A DNA stretch of 64,000 nt, taken from NCBI GenBank assembly GCA_019245415.1, contig JAFARO010000003.1, positions 186,001 to 250,000 on the forward strand. The letters are read 5' to 3'. A model generated the notes under the pieces. The model had not been told where the DNA came from and did not search any database. It was given only the letters and a program-made list of their open reading frames with translations. The number at the start of each line of letters is the position of its first letter. The first letter of the stretch is position 1. Below, piece after piece: positions 51,947 to 60,809 of this stretch. The stretch comes from Alphaproteobacteria bacterium. GTDB taxonomy: Bacteria > Pseudomonadota > Alphaproteobacteria > Micropepsales > Micropepsaceae. Both the position numbers and the translations under genes were made by a program.

Positions 51947-53269
51947 TCAGCGGCTCGACAATCTGTTCATGGCGGCGTCCAGAGCAAGCTCTTCTTTTCT
52001 TCCGGTGGCCCGGTCTTTGATCTCGACCAGCCCTTTTTCGAGGCCGCGGGGGCCGACCACCACCTGCGTCGGGATGCCGATCAGATCCATGCCGGCGAAC
52101 TTTGCGCCGGGCCGCTCGTCGGTATCGTCATAGAACACGTCGTGACCGGCAGCGGTCAGCTTGGCGTAAAGGTCTTCGCAGGCCGCGTCGGTCTTGGCAT
52201 CGCCGCTCTTGAGGTTGATAAGCGCGATGTCGAACGGCGCCACCGGCTTTGGCCAGACGATCCCCGCATCGTCATGGCTGGCCTCGATGATGGCGCCGAC
52301 AAGCCGCGATACGCCCACGCCGTAGGAGCCGCCATGGATCGGTACTTCCTTGCCGTCGGGGCCCGTCACCGTCGCTTTCATGGGTACGGAGTATTTGGTG
52401 CCGAAATAGAAGATCTGCCCGACCTCGATGCCGCGCGCGGTGAGGCGCTTGTCCGGTGGCACTTCACTTTCAAAGCGTTGGGCATCGTGCACGTCCGAAG
52501 TCGCAGCGTAAAGCGAGGTGCGCTGCCGCACGATGGGCTCCAGGTCGCCGCTGAAATCGACACTCTCGTCCGGCACCGGCATGTCGAGCAGGTCCTTGTG
52601 GCAGAACACCTCGCTCTCGCCGGTGTCGGCCAGGACGATGAATTCGTGGCTGAGATCGCCCCCGATGGGCCCGGTCTCCGCCCGCATCGGAATAGTCTTG
52701 AGGCCCATGCGGGTGAAGGCGCGCAGATACGCGACGTACATGCGATTGTATGAGCGCCGCGCCGCACCCATGTCGAGGTCGAAGGAATAGGCGTCCTTCA
52801 TCAGGAATTCGCGCCCGCGCATCACGCCGAAGCGCGGACGTACCTCGTCGCGGAACTTCCACTGCGTGTGATAGAGATTGAGCGGCAGCGCCTTGTAGGA
52901 CTTCACATAGGCGCGGAATATTTCCGTGACCATGTCCTCATTGGTGGGGCCGTAGAGCAGCTCGCGCTCGTGCCGGTCCTTGATGCGCAACATCTCAGGC
53001 CCATAGGCATCGTAGCGCCCGGTTTCCTTCCACAGGTCTGAGGGCTGCAAAGTCGGCATCAGGATTTCGATGGCGCCGGCGCGGTTCATCTCCTCGCGCA
53101 CGATCTGCTCGATCTTCTGGAGCACGCGGAAGCCCAACGGCAGCCAGGCATAGATGCCGGCCGCCTCCTGGCGGACCATGCCGGCGCGCAGCATCAGCCG
53201 GTGCGAGACGATCTGCGCCTCGGAAGGCGTCTCCCTGAGCAGGGGCAGGAAGTAACGGGACAGGCGCAT
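51947..53269 (-). CDS. proS: prolyl-tRNA synthetase (short alphaproteobacterial type)
   Basis: The 440-residue class II synthetase has motif 1 around [20 protein letters not shown], motif 2 around [27 protein letters not shown] and motif 3 [15 protein letters not shown], then an anticodon-binding domain. It lacks the editing (INS) insertion of the E. coli-type enzyme (about 570 residues), so misacylated Ala-tRNA-Pro would have to be cleared by a separate deacylase. It lies upstream of lolC. The core block is interrupted just before it by the accessory insert. Confidence 0.96.
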   Translation of the reverse strand: MRLSRYFLPLLRETPSEAQIVSHRLMLRAGMVRQEAAGIYAWLPLGFRVLQKIEQIVREEMNRAGAIEILMPTLQPSDLWKETGRYDAYGPEMLRIKDRHERELLYGPTNEDMVTEIFRAYVKSYKALPLNLYHTQWKFRDEVRPRFGVMRGREFLMKDAYSFDLDMGAARRSYNRMYVAYLRAFTRMGLKTIPMRAETGPIGGDLSHEFIVLADTGESEVFCHKDLLDMPVPDESVDFSGDLEPIVRQRTSLYAATSDVHDAQRFESEVPPDKRLTARGIEVGQIFYFGTKYSVPMKATVTGPDGKEVPIHGGSYGVGVSRLVGAIIEASHDDAGIVWPKPVAPFDIALINLKSGDAKTDAACEDLYAKLTAAGHDVFYDDTDERPGAKFAGMDLIGIPTQVVVGPRGLEKGLVEIKDRATGRKEELALDAAMNRLSSR

Positions 53270-53327
53270 GGGCTACCGGTGATTGCTGCGGCGCACCTTC
53301 ATACGGAAGCCCGGGGCCGAGGGCAAA

Positions 53328-53726
53328 TTATGGTGCCGTCAGCCAGTTCTCGAGCAATAGTCCTGGAATGTCGCGAAAATCGGCCTCATTGGATGTGACC
53401 AAGGTCGAGTGCGCGCTGATCGCGTGCGCGGCGATCAGCCTGTCGAAATCGCGGCCTCTGACCCAGCCTAGTTTCGCGATGATGCCGCCGTAAGCCAGGG
53501 CGGCCGCCGTATCGAAAGGCAGAACGGAAACCTGCTCCAGGAAGAGTGTGAGTCGGCTTTGCCGGATGGCCGTGTCGGCCGATTTCTTGTAGAGGCCGCG
53601 CTGCAACTCCGCCAAGCTGAGTGCAGATATTAGCGCCGTACCGTCGTAGCGATTGAGCCTGTCGAGTACCGCGACATTGCTGTCGCGCGCATGAATCGCA
53701 ATGCTGGTGTCGAGCATAAACGCCAA
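53328..53726 (-). CDS. vapC: PIN-domain ribonuclease toxin (VapC family)
   Basis: The 132-residue PIN-domain protein has the acidic residues expected for a metal-dependent RNase: the Asp in MLDTSIAI, the Glu in LSLAELQRG, the Asp residues in GRDFDRLIAAHA and the Asp in TSNEADFRDIPG. Its partner vapB lies 11 bases upstream. The start is a TTG (53726), giving MAFMLDTSI; an ATG three codons later (53717) is the alternative. VapC toxins usually cut tRNA or rRNA; the target here is unknown. Confidence 0.9.
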   Translation of the reverse strand: MAFMLDTSIAIHARDSNVAVLDRLNRYDGTALISALSLAELQRGLYKKSADTAIRQSRLTLFLEQVSVLPFDTAAALAYGGIIAKLGWVRGRDFDRLIAAHAISAHSTLVTSNEADFRDIPGLLLENWLTAP

Positions 53727-53737
53727 GGAGACTGCCT

Positions 53738-53971
53738 TTATTCGCGGTCGGGCATTTCGATTGGCTCGCGTATCTCGATCTCGGAAGGCGTTGGCAGGGC
53801 CCGAAGCGCGGCTACCATCTCAGCCATATTCTGAGTGCGCTTTTTCGGAAAGACCGTGACGACATCGCCCGACCGATTGATGGTTAGTTCGGTCCCTTCG
53901 GCATAAGCGATCTCAGCCGGCATGCGGATCGCCAGGCTGTTGCCGGATTTGAAGACCTTCGTCGTCGCCAT
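53738..53971 (-). CDS. vapB: AbrB/SpoVT-type antitoxin (VapB family)
   Basis: The 77-residue protein has an N-terminal swapped-hairpin DNA-binding domain: TKVFKSGNSLAIRMPAEI, then GTELTINRSGDVVTVFP. The acidic C-terminal tail (EIEIREPIEMPDRE) would wrap VapC. It is the first gene of the pair. The promoter overlaps a palindrome (53980-53992), as expected for autorepression by VapB-VapC. Confidence 0.92.
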   Translation of the reverse strand: MATTKVFKSGNSLAIRMPAEIAYAEGTELTINRSGDVVTVFPKKRTQNMAEMVAALRALPTPSEIEIREPIEMPDRE

Positions 53972-53977
53972 ATTTCC

Positions 53978-54006
53978 AAGGTATCACATACCGCCAGTAA
54001 TGTCAA
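53978..54006 (-). promoter_or_regulatory. vapBC promoter with overlapping operator
   Basis: On the minus strand a perfect TTGACA (54001-54006) and TACCTT (53978-53983) are 17 bases apart. The palindrome GGTAT-CAC-ATACC (53980-53992) covers the -10 and the spacer. A second perfect palindrome, CTGTATATACAG, lies at 54010-54021 just upstream. The -10 ends only seven bases before the vapB ATG, so the message would be nearly leaderless. Confidence 0.65.
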
Positions 54007-54021
54007 TACCTGTATATACAG

Positions 54022-55659
54022 CTACCTATCCCCCGGTTTCATGGGGGTAAAGGCGACCTGGTCGGGCATGGAGTCGATCAGAGCTTTGATGTCGACCGGC
54101 GGCGGCGCGTCGATGCCGCTGCCTTTCACGTGGCGGTTCAACTCGTCGATGTCGAAGCCCATCTGGATGTCGTAGGTTCGGTCAGGCTGGTTCCGCAGCC
54201 GCTGCTCCGCGTCGTACCATTTGAGCTTCATCTTCTGGTCTGGGCAGCTTGCGCGTTCCTCCCCGACGGCGCCCCAGCGCAGCTCGATACAGTGATAGGG
54301 ATCGAACGAGAGCCGGAAGAGCCGGTGCATCATGTCGTCGAAGCTCATGGGCACCGGCTGCTTGGCGGAATTGAGATAGGTGATGGGGCAGGCCTTGGAC
54401 TGCGCCGCATAGGTCTCGCGCAGATCTTTCTGCAGGAACAGGCCGTCATAGACGATGCGCGGGTCGCGCTTGACCCAGAGATCGATCATCTCCTTCAGGT
54501 CCTTGTAGAACTGCACGAACGCCGCTTTGATGCGCGCGTCGCGCGACGGCGTGGAATAGGTCTCCCATTCGTTGTCGTTCGAGCCGTAGATGTTGTCCGG
54601 CAGGCGGCGCGGATGGTCTTTGACGGAAATCCCGTCCTTGATGTCCAGGTCGACGTATTGCGCGCGGTCGTTGAGATCGTTGCACAAGGTCTTCATCGTC
54701 GCCTGAAGCTCGTAGAGGGGGGTGAGCGACATTCTGCCTCCCGAAACCGCGACACGGACATATTCGTAGAAGCCGAGCTGCGCGCCGTCATAGACGAATC
54801 GCGCCTTCTTGACGTCGAGCTTGGGATTGGGCTCGGTGCCCGCATACTGGACGAGCGAGAAGTCCGCGATCTGGTCGTTCTCCGCATAGGCCATGTGGCC
54901 GCCGATCAGATGGCCCGCCGCATCGCGGTGAAAGCCGACAAGCTTGAACGGGCGCCAGTTCTTCAGTCCGCCGCCGAGACGTGCCGGACTCTGACCGAAC
55001 TGCGCGCCGAAGACGCTGCGGGTGACGGTGAAGTCGGGATGGGCATCCATGTAGAAGATGCGCCCGTCTTCATCGACCTTGTAGACGATCGCGACATGGC
55101 CGTTGACGTCGTAGATCAGCGTCCCGGGACGGATCGTGCCGGGCTTCATCGCCGGCGAGAAGAAATCCGACAAGACACCCCGCGTCTCCGACGCGTCGGT
55201 GCGGTAGGTCGCGGAGAAGACGCTGTCGAGCATGTGGCGGATGGCAGCGGGCGCATCGATGCCCTCGCCGCCGTCGACGATGTCGCGGCGGCCGGTCGCC
55301 CGGTTGGCGGTCTTGGTGAAGCGCAGGTCGCCACCCTCTCCGCTGACGCCGTCGACATAGGAGAACGGCAAGCCATTCTTCCAGGCGTAATAGGCGCGCA
55401 GCAAATAGGGCCACTTGGCGCAGTCGACGTCGATGTCGAGGAAATGCTGGTCGGTCTTGCGATAGGGATTGGCGGGATCGCGCAGGCAGCTCTCCGACGA
55501 GCTGCAATCGCTTTCGCCCAGCGCGGCGACGAAGCGGCCGAAGCCAGCCTCGTCCTGCGCGCTCCAATGATCCTTCAGGATGCGCCACGTCCCGGTCGCC
55601 TGCGCCGGTGCGCAGGCCAGCCATACGGCCAAAATCGCCAGGACGAATTTCCCCACCAT
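54022..55659 (-). CDS. secreted protein with NlpC/P60-like catalytic pattern, family unknown
   Basis: The 545-residue protein has a signal peptide (about residues 1-21, ending PAQA). I do not recognise a named family. The order of possible catalytic residues suggests a papain-like NlpC/P60 or CHAP fold: Cys80 in IDVDCAKWPYLLRAYYAW, His188 in LIYDVNGHVAIVYKVDEDG, then Asp205/His207 in YMDAHPDF. These are the Cys, His and third polar residue expected, with the His on a GHVAIVY strand like that of NlpC/P60 enzymes. The C-terminal 300 residues have no recognised domain and contain three further Cys that could pair. It is unrelated to its neighbours and part of the accessory insert. Confidence 0.6.
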   Translation of the reverse strand: MVGKFVLAILAVWLACAPAQATGTWRILKDHWSAQDEAGFGRFVAALGESDCSSSESCLRDPANPYRKTDQHFLDIDVDCAKWPYLLRAYYAWKNGLPFSYVDGVSGEGGDLRFTKTANRATGRRDIVDGGEGIDAPAAIRHMLDSVFSATYRTDASETRGVLSDFFSPAMKPGTIRPGTLIYDVNGHVAIVYKVDEDGRIFYMDAHPDFTVTRSVFGAQFGQSPARLGGGLKNWRPFKLVGFHRDAAGHLIGGHMAYAENDQIADFSLVQYAGTEPNPKLDVKKARFVYDGAQLGFYEYVRVAVSGGRMSLTPLYELQATMKTLCNDLNDRAQYVDLDIKDGISVKDHPRRLPDNIYGSNDNEWETYSTPSRDARIKAAFVQFYKDLKEMIDLWVKRDPRIVYDGLFLQKDLRETYAAQSKACPITYLNSAKQPVPMSFDDMMHRLFRLSFDPYHCIELRWGAVGEERASCPDQKMKLKWYDAEQRLRNQPDRTYDIQMGFDIDELNRHVKGSGIDAPPPVDIKALIDSMPDQVAFTPMKPGDR

Positions 55660-55786
55660 GGCACCACGCTCTTGGGCTGAGAGCACGAAGTCAAGGTGAT
55701 TGCGGAAGGGATGGTTTACCCCGGAATTCGTGAGCTGGCACAGTACTCTATCTGTTCGCCTTCCTGTTCGGGGCGCGTCAGTAGCG

Positions 55787-57028
55787 TCAGTAGCAGGCGA
55801 AATAGCGATACAGCGCGAAGAACAGCCGGGGCGTCGGCGGGTACGCGTTCCAGGCCCTCACAAAGAGGTGCGCGAACCAGCGCGGCACACCGGCGTCTCG
55901 CGGCGGCGCTCCGTCACGACCGAGTCGTCGCAGGTGCGCGAAATGCGAGGCGATCATGCCTGGGAAGCTAGCTCTGTGAAACGTGAGGCCGTGCTCGCGC
56001 GCGGTGTCCTCGATGATCCGGCTGAGCGCCCGGTAATGGGAGTGCGAGACCCGGGGAAATAGATGGTGTGCGGCGTGGCAATTGCCGCCGCCGGTCAGAT
56101 AAAAGGCGATGCGGCTTTCAGGCGCCCAGTTAAGTGCGGTCTCGAGCGCGTGCGCGGCCCAACTCGTCGGCAGCCGCCCCTCGGCATCGGCCAGGGGAAA
56201 GCTCGCCTCGGTGGAGAAATGCGTTCCCGCCAGCAACACGACGAACACCAGCGACACGAGCGCATTTACCGCCGCATAGCCGAGAAGGATCTGCCACCAG
56301 GGAAGGCGGATAAAGACGAGCGGCAGAACGATGCTGACGACAAGATAGAAGAGCTTGAGCAGGAAAAACGCCGCGTATTCGCGCGGTGGGTGGACGATGC
56401 CGCGCATGTTGGCGAGATCCTTCTTCAGCAGATATTTGAGATCGCCGATGAGGACCGAGTCCCAAAGGGTCAGCATGTAGGCGAATGGCGCATAGAGGTG
56501 CTGATAGCGGTGGCGCGGGCGCCAGGGATGGTTGGGCGAGAGCCTGAGCACCGGGTTCTCGTCGATGTCGATGTCGCTGCCGTTGACGTTGGGAAAGACA
56601 TGATGGGAGCCGTCGTGCCGCATGCGCCAGAGATAGCCGTCGACGCCGAGTATCGCCATCAGCACGCGCTGCACCGTGGTGTCGACGCGCCTGTATCCGG
56701 TGATCGCCAGGTGCGCGCCGTCATGGGCGACATTCATCGCCAGCTGCAGCACTGCGAGCCCGTAGAGCAGCGCAATGGCGAAGGCGCCCCAGCCGCCGAA
56801 AACAATTGCGAGGAGCGCGACGTAGCTGCCGATCATGACCGCGACAAGGACGGCCGCCTGCACATAGAATGCGCGGCCGGCAAGTCGGCTTTTGCCGGTG
56901 AGCGCGAAATAGGCGTCGACGCGAGCGTTGAGAACACGACGGAAACCGTGGCTGTCGCGTTCGGCGAAGCGGATACGCGGCGCATTAAGTGAACATTCAC
57001 TCACATATTGGGCAGCGGGGGTCGACAT
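55787..57028 (-). CDS. membrane fatty acid desaturase
   Basis: The 413-residue integral membrane di-iron desaturase has the three histidine boxes HDGAH (102-106), HDGSHH (138-143) and HAAHH (318-322), with four to six hydrophobic segments. It acts on acyl lipids or acyl-CoA; the family resembles linoleoyl-CoA (front-end) desaturases, but regiospecificity is not readable. It uses a strong AAGGAGG Shine-Dalgarno seven bases before the ATG. It is 24 bases downstream of the tetR stop on the same strand, with a second operator copy inside codons 9-14. It is probably controlled by that regulator in response to acyl-CoA or membrane state. Confidence 0.9.
   Translation of the reverse strand: MSTPAAQYVSECSLNAPRIRFAERDSHGFRRVLNARVDAYFALTGKSRLAGRAFYVQAAVLVAVMIGSYVALLAIVFGGWGAFAIALLYGLAVLQLAMNVAHDGAHLAITGYRRVDTTVQRVLMAILGVDGYLWRMRHDGSHHVFPNVNGSDIDIDENPVLRLSPNHPWRPRHRYQHLYAPFAYMLTLWDSVLIGDLKYLLKKDLANMRGIVHPPREYAAFFLLKLFYLVVSIVLPLVFIRLPWWQILLGYAAVNALVSLVFVVLLAGTHFSTEASFPLADAEGRLPTSWAAHALETALNWAPESRIAFYLTGGGNCHAAHHLFPRVSHSHYRALSRIIEDTAREHGLTFHRASFPGMIASHFAHLRRLGRDGAPPRDAGVPRWFAHLFVRAWNAYPPTPRLFFALYRYFACY
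56987..57002. promoter_or_regulatory. TetR-type operator inside desaturase coding sequence
   Basis: AAGTGAACATTCACTC is a near-perfect inverted repeat that matches the operator at 57630-57645 (AAGTGAGCGTTCACTT) at both half-sites. It lies within codons 9-14 of the desaturase gene, where it could act as a roadblock or with the upstream site by looping. Confidence 0.6.
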
Positions 57029-57052
57029 GGCAGGTCCTCCTTCGCGCTTGGG

Positions 57053-57616
57053 CTATTTGAAGAGTGTGCGCTCGCAGGCGCCGGCCATCTCGTCGGCGTG
57101 GCGCGACAGCGGGCCGCTCAGCGTGCCGTTCACCACCGAGACCGCGGGCTGGATCATCAGGCCCAGGATCAGCGCGGCGCCGAGATCGGCGTTGCGGAAC
57201 TTGATCTCGCCCGTGCGGATGGCGGCCGCGATCATGCCGCGCAGCACCGGCACCGGGCTTTCCGGCCCCGGCGGGAAAAGGCGCATGGCCTCGTGCTGGG
57301 CGAGCAGCAGGAAACGGTAGGAAATCTGGTCTTCGTCGAACAAGCGGCAGGTATCGCGCACGATGGCCCTGAGCTTCGCCCGCAAGCCCTTCTCCTTGGC
57401 CTGGACCAACTCGAGCCGATGCGCGAAGGCCCCATAGCGCTCGCGGAACAGTTCGCGGATGAGGTCTTCCTTGGTGGCGTAGTGGCGATAGAGCGCGCCT
57501 TCGGAGACGCCGGCCGCGTGGGCGAGATCACGGATGGTTGTTGGGCCGACGCCGCGCTCGACCACGAGGCTCAGGGCCGCCTCCTTGATACGCGCGATCG
57601 CAGACGTTCGGCTCAT
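57053..57616 (-). CDS. TetR-family transcriptional regulator
   Basis: The 187-residue repressor has an N-terminal helix-turn-helix (about residues 5-52: IKEAALSLVVERG, TTIRDLAHAAGVSEGALYRHYATKEDLIRELF) and a helical ligand domain. The operator at 57630-57645 lies 14 bases before the ATG. The desaturase is the next gene, so the likely ligand is a fatty acid or acyl-CoA, as for other TetR regulators of desaturases. This is inference. A GTG at 57643 lies within the operator and is not chosen. Confidence 0.9.
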   Translation of the reverse strand: MSRTSAIARIKEAALSLVVERGVGPTTIRDLAHAAGVSEGALYRHYATKEDLIRELFRERYGAFAHRLELVQAKEKGLRAKLRAIVRDTCRLFDEDQISYRFLLLAQHEAMRLFPPGPESPVPVLRGMIAAAIRTGEIKFRNADLGAALILGLMIQPAVSVVNGTLSGPLSRHADEMAGACERTLFK

Positions 57617-57629
57617 CGGTCCCACTTTG

Positions 57630-57645
57630 AAGTGAGCGTTCACTT
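57630..57645. promoter_or_regulatory. TetR-type operator upstream of tetR
   Basis: AAGTGAGCGTTCACTT is an inverted repeat (AAGTGA/TCACTT with a four-base centre) immediately upstream of the tetR start. It recurs with the same half-sites at 56987-57002. This pair strongly suggests autoregulation of the tetR-desaturase unit. Confidence 0.75.
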
Positions 57646-57700
57646 ACATTGGGGCCGTGCCCGCCTTTTGTCAACTGCCTCTGCTAACCATTTGAGCTGG

Positions 57701-57928
57701 CTACAGTTCCAGCACCCTGGCGAGGATCAGGCCGTAAAACGCGAGCCACAGCGGGGTAGCAATGGCGGCGGCCCACAGCGCCTTTCGAGCGAGGCGTGGA
57801 TTACCGGGAGCGCCGGTCTCGGCGTCCACTTCGCCGAGCCCCACCGAAAGCAGGCTGAAAAAGGCGAGGAACCAGAATATGCCGAAGGCGCTGATCAGCA
57901 CCGCCCAATGGACGGCCAGCGCGCTCAC
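57701..57928 (-). CDS. DUF1467 family small membrane protein
   Basis: The 75-residue protein has two hydrophobic segments (about residues 4-27 and 50-70) separated by a polar loop GEVDAETGAPGNPRLARKA. That arrangement is the DUF1467 pattern, known in alphaproteobacteria between mce and proS. Its function is unknown. The start is GTG at 57928, which would overlap the stop of mce (GTGA), so the two are coupled. Confidence 0.88.
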   Translation of the reverse strand: MSALAVHWAVLISAFGIFWFLAFFSLLSVGLGEVDAETGAPGNPRLARKALWAAAIATPLWLAFYGLILARVLEL

Positions 57929-58329
57929 GCCTGTTCCAGCTCGATCAGGGTGCCGACGAAATCCTTCGGATGCAGGAAGATCACCGGCTTGCCGTGTGCG
58001 CCGATGCGCGGCTCGCCAGTGCCGGTGACGGTGGCGCCTGCCGCGCGCATCCGGTCGCGCGCCGCATAGATGTCTTCGACCTCGTAACAGACGTGGTGCA
58101 CCCCGCCGTTCGGATTCTTCTTGAGGAAGTTGGCGATCGGAGAATTCTCCCCCAGCGGCTCCAGCAGCTCGATCTTGGTGTTGCCGAGATCGACGAATAC
58201 CGTGGTCACGCCGTGGTCGGGCTGCGGCACGGCATCCGACACCTGCGCACCCAGCGTCTCGCGATAGAGCTTCGCGGCCTTCTTGATGTCGCCGGTCGCG
58301 ATTGCGACGTGATTGAGGCGCCCGATCAT
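57925..58329 (-). CDS. mce: methylmalonyl-CoA epimerase
   Basis: The 134-residue glyoxalase-fold enzyme interconverts the (R) and (S) forms of methylmalonyl-CoA in propionate and branched-chain metabolism. It opens MIGRLNHVAIATGDIKKAAKLY with the first metal His, and has GGVHHVCYEVEDI (second His) and GKPVIFLHPKDFVGTLIELEQ with the Glu ligand. It is 42 bases downstream of rnj on the same strand. Confidence 0.95.
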   Translation of the reverse strand: MIGRLNHVAIATGDIKKAAKLYRETLGAQVSDAVPQPDHGVTTVFVDLGNTKIELLEPLGENSPIANFLKKNPNGGVHHVCYEVEDIYAARDRMRAAGATVTGTGEPRIGAHGKPVIFLHPKDFVGTLIELEQA

Positions 58330-58371
58330 TTGTTCATCCTCGGAGATCGTGATGGATTATGGAACGCTAGC

Positions 58372-60021
58372 CTAGATTTCAATAACTTCCACCCGCGTCA
58401 CCGGTTTCTTGCCCCAGGCCTCCTGGGCGGCGCGGCGGGCGGTGCGGCGGACATTTTCCTTGAGCTTGTCGCCGCCGCGGCCCCTATGGCGGCCGGCCTC
58501 TTCCTCGACCGCCGCGCGTATCGCGGCCTGCACCGGTTCGGGAATGCCGTCGACGATCAGGGCCGGGTCCGCGGCCACCCTGCCCTTCGAGTCCAGCACG
58601 AGCGTTATCGCGATGATGCCGGCGAAGGCGAGGGCGCGGCGCGCGCGCGCAAGTCCGGCCCCCTCTTCCACCAGCACCCTGCCGTCGAGATGCACCCTGC
58701 CGGACGGCACTTTGTCAATCAGCTGTGCTGGCCCCGGAGCCAGTCGCAGCAGTTGCCCGTTCTCGACCACTACGGCCTGCGGCACCTGCAGACTGCGCGC
58801 CAGCCGCGCATGCTCGCTCATATGGCGCAATTCGCCATGGACCGGAACGGCGATGCGCGGCCGTGTCCAGCGGTACATCTCGGCCAACTCGTCGCGGCAG
58901 GGATGTCCGCTGACATGGACGAAATGGTCCTGTTCCGTCAGCACCTCGACGCCGATGGCCGCGAGCCGGTTGTGCAGCTCGAAAATGGAGAGCTCGTTGC
59001 CCGGAATGATGCGCGAGGAAAAGATCACCGCATCCCCGGGTCCGAGACTGACGGTGGGATGATCGCCCGAGGCGATGCGCGACAGGGCGGCGCGGGGCTC
59101 GCCCTGACTGCCGGTGCAGAGATAAAGCACGCGCCGCGGCGGCAATTGCGCGGCCTCGGATTCGTCGAGGACGCGGGGGAAGTCTTTGAGGTAGCCCGTT
59201 TCCCTCGCCGCCGCGACGATCTTGTGCATGGCCCGGCCGACGAGCGCGACTTCGCGGCCATGCTCGCGCGCGATCTTGGCGATCGAGTCCAGACGCGCGA
59301 CGTTTGAGGCAAAGGCCGTCACCGCGACGCGGCCTGTCAGCGCGCCGATCAGCGCCGAAAGGCCCTGGCGAACGCGGGCTTCGGAGCCGGAGTGACCTTG
59401 GACCAAGGCATTGGTCGAGTCGCAGACGGTGGCGAGCACCCCCTCGTCGCCCAGCCGGCGCAGCCCATTCTCGTCGGTGGTTTCGCCAACCAGAGGATCG
59501 GGATCGATCTTCCAGTCGCCGGTATGCACCACCGTGCCCAGCGGCGTTCGAATCGCCAGTGCGTTGGGCTCGGGAATCGAATGGGTGATCGAGACGAACT
59601 CCACCTTGAACGGACCCGCGTCGATCCTCCCGCCCAGTGGAACCGGGTTGACGCGCACGCGGTCTCTGAGCCCCGCCTCTTCGAGCTTGAGCTCGATCAG
59701 CCGTGCGGTGAACGGCGTCGCATGGATCGGGCAGCGCAGCATCGGCCACAGATGCCCGATCGCGCCGATGTGGTCTTCATGAGCGTGGGTCAGAACCAGG
59801 GCCAGGATGTTCTGGCGCTGCTCGGCGAGGAAGCGGATGTCGGGCATGATGACGTCGACACCAGGCGAGGTGGTCTCGCGGCCGAACAGCACGCCGCAAT
59901 CGACGATAAGCCATTTGCGCTCGTCGGCGGGGCCGTAGCCATAGGCGTTGAAGTTCATCCCGATCTCGCCCGCGCCGCCCAGCGGCAGGAAAACGAGCTC
60001 GTCCTCGAACGGTCTTGCCAT
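58372..60021 (-). CDS. rnj: ribonuclease J
   Basis: The 549-residue metallo-beta-lactamase/beta-CASP nuclease has HAHEDHIGA for the metal site. The beta-CASP block contains AFASNVARLDSIAKIA, and VHVSGHPCRDELAEM, VHGELRHM and the C-terminal RNase J domain follow. It is a 5'-3' exonuclease and endonuclease in RNA decay and rRNA maturation; alphaproteobacteria use it together with RNase E. The ATG overlaps the coaX stop (ATGA). Confidence 0.95.
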   Translation of the reverse strand: MARPFEDELVFLPLGGAGEIGMNFNAYGYGPADERKWLIVDCGVLFGRETTSPGVDVIMPDIRFLAEQRQNILALVLTHAHEDHIGAIGHLWPMLRCPIHATPFTARLIELKLEEAGLRDRVRVNPVPLGGRIDAGPFKVEFVSITHSIPEPNALAIRTPLGTVVHTGDWKIDPDPLVGETTDENGLRRLGDEGVLATVCDSTNALVQGHSGSEARVRQGLSALIGALTGRVAVTAFASNVARLDSIAKIAREHGREVALVGRAMHKIVAAARETGYLKDFPRVLDESEAAQLPPRRVLYLCTGSQGEPRAALSRIASGDHPTVSLGPGDAVIFSSRIIPGNELSIFELHNRLAAIGVEVLTEQDHFVHVSGHPCRDELAEMYRWTRPRIAVPVHGELRHMSEHARLARSLQVPQAVVVENGQLLRLAPGPAQLIDKVPSGRVHLDGRVLVEEGAGLARARRALAFAGIIAITLVLDSKGRVAADPALIVDGIPEPVQAAIRAAVEEEAGRHRGRGGDKLKENVRRTARRAAQEAWGKKPVTRVEVIEI

Positions 60022-60809
60022 CAGCCCGGATGCTTTCCGAGGCCGCCGGCGTTGCGATGGAAGATGTGCACCAAGCCGCGGATCGTCAGGTCGGGATCGA
60101 CGTGATCGATCGCGGGGATGTCCGGCTGGAAGAGATGAGCGAGCCCGCCGGTTGCGACGACGGTCATGGGCCTCGCGTATTCGTGCTTGATGCGGTCGAT
60201 AAGACCGCCGATCAGACCGACATAGCCCCAATAGATGCCGGATTGCATCGCCGGGATGGTATCGCGGCCGATGACCTTTTGCGCACGGTGGATGGCGACG
60301 CGCGGCAGCATGGCGGCGGCCTGGTGCAGCGCTTCGACCGACAGGGCGGCGCCCGGGGCGAGCACGCTGCCGTCGAAATCGCCATTTTCGGCGACGATGT
60401 CGAAATTCGTCGTGGTCCCGAAATCGACGACGATCACCGCGCCTTTATAGCGCTCATGGGCCGCGACGGTGTTGCAGAGGCGGTCGACTCCGACGGCGGC
60501 GGGCCGGTCCGCATTGATGCCGATCCCCAGATCGAGCGAACTGTCCACGATCAGCGGTTCGCAATCGAGGTAGGTCCGGCAAAGCGCGCGCAGATCGAAC
60601 AGCGCCGCCGGAACGACCGTGGCGATCGCCGCATCGCTCAGGTCGGCGAACGACATGCCCTTGAGCGCGAGAAGCGCGCTGAGCCACACCGCGTATTCGT
60701 CGGCGGTGCGTACCGTCCTGGTCATCGCCCGCCACTGCGCGCGGATTTCCTTGCCGTCGTGGATGGCGAAGACGATGTTGGTGTTGCCGGCATCGATGGC
60801 GAGCAGCAT
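60021..60809 (-). CDS. coaX: type III pantothenate kinase
   Basis: The 262-residue kinase makes 4'-phosphopantothenate, the first step of CoA synthesis. It opens MLLAIDAGNTNIVFAIHDG (phosphate 1), has GVDRLCNTVAAHERY, VVDFGTTTNFDIV and the GAALSVEALHQAAAMLPRV substrate region. Its ATG shares one base with the birA stop (TAATG) and its stop overlaps rnj. The nuoN-birA-coaX-rnj block is typical of alphaproteobacteria. Confidence 0.96.
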   Translation of the reverse strand: MLLAIDAGNTNIVFAIHDGKEIRAQWRAMTRTVRTADEYAVWLSALLALKGMSFADLSDAAIATVVPAALFDLRALCRTYLDCEPLIVDSSLDLGIGINADRPAAVGVDRLCNTVAAHERYKGAVIVVDFGTTTNFDIVAENGDFDGSVLAPGAALSVEALHQAAAMLPRVAIHRAQKVIGRDTIPAMQSGIYWGYVGLIGGLIDRIKHEYARPMTVVATGGLAHLFQPDIPAIDHVDPDLTIRGLVHIFHRNAGGLGKHPG

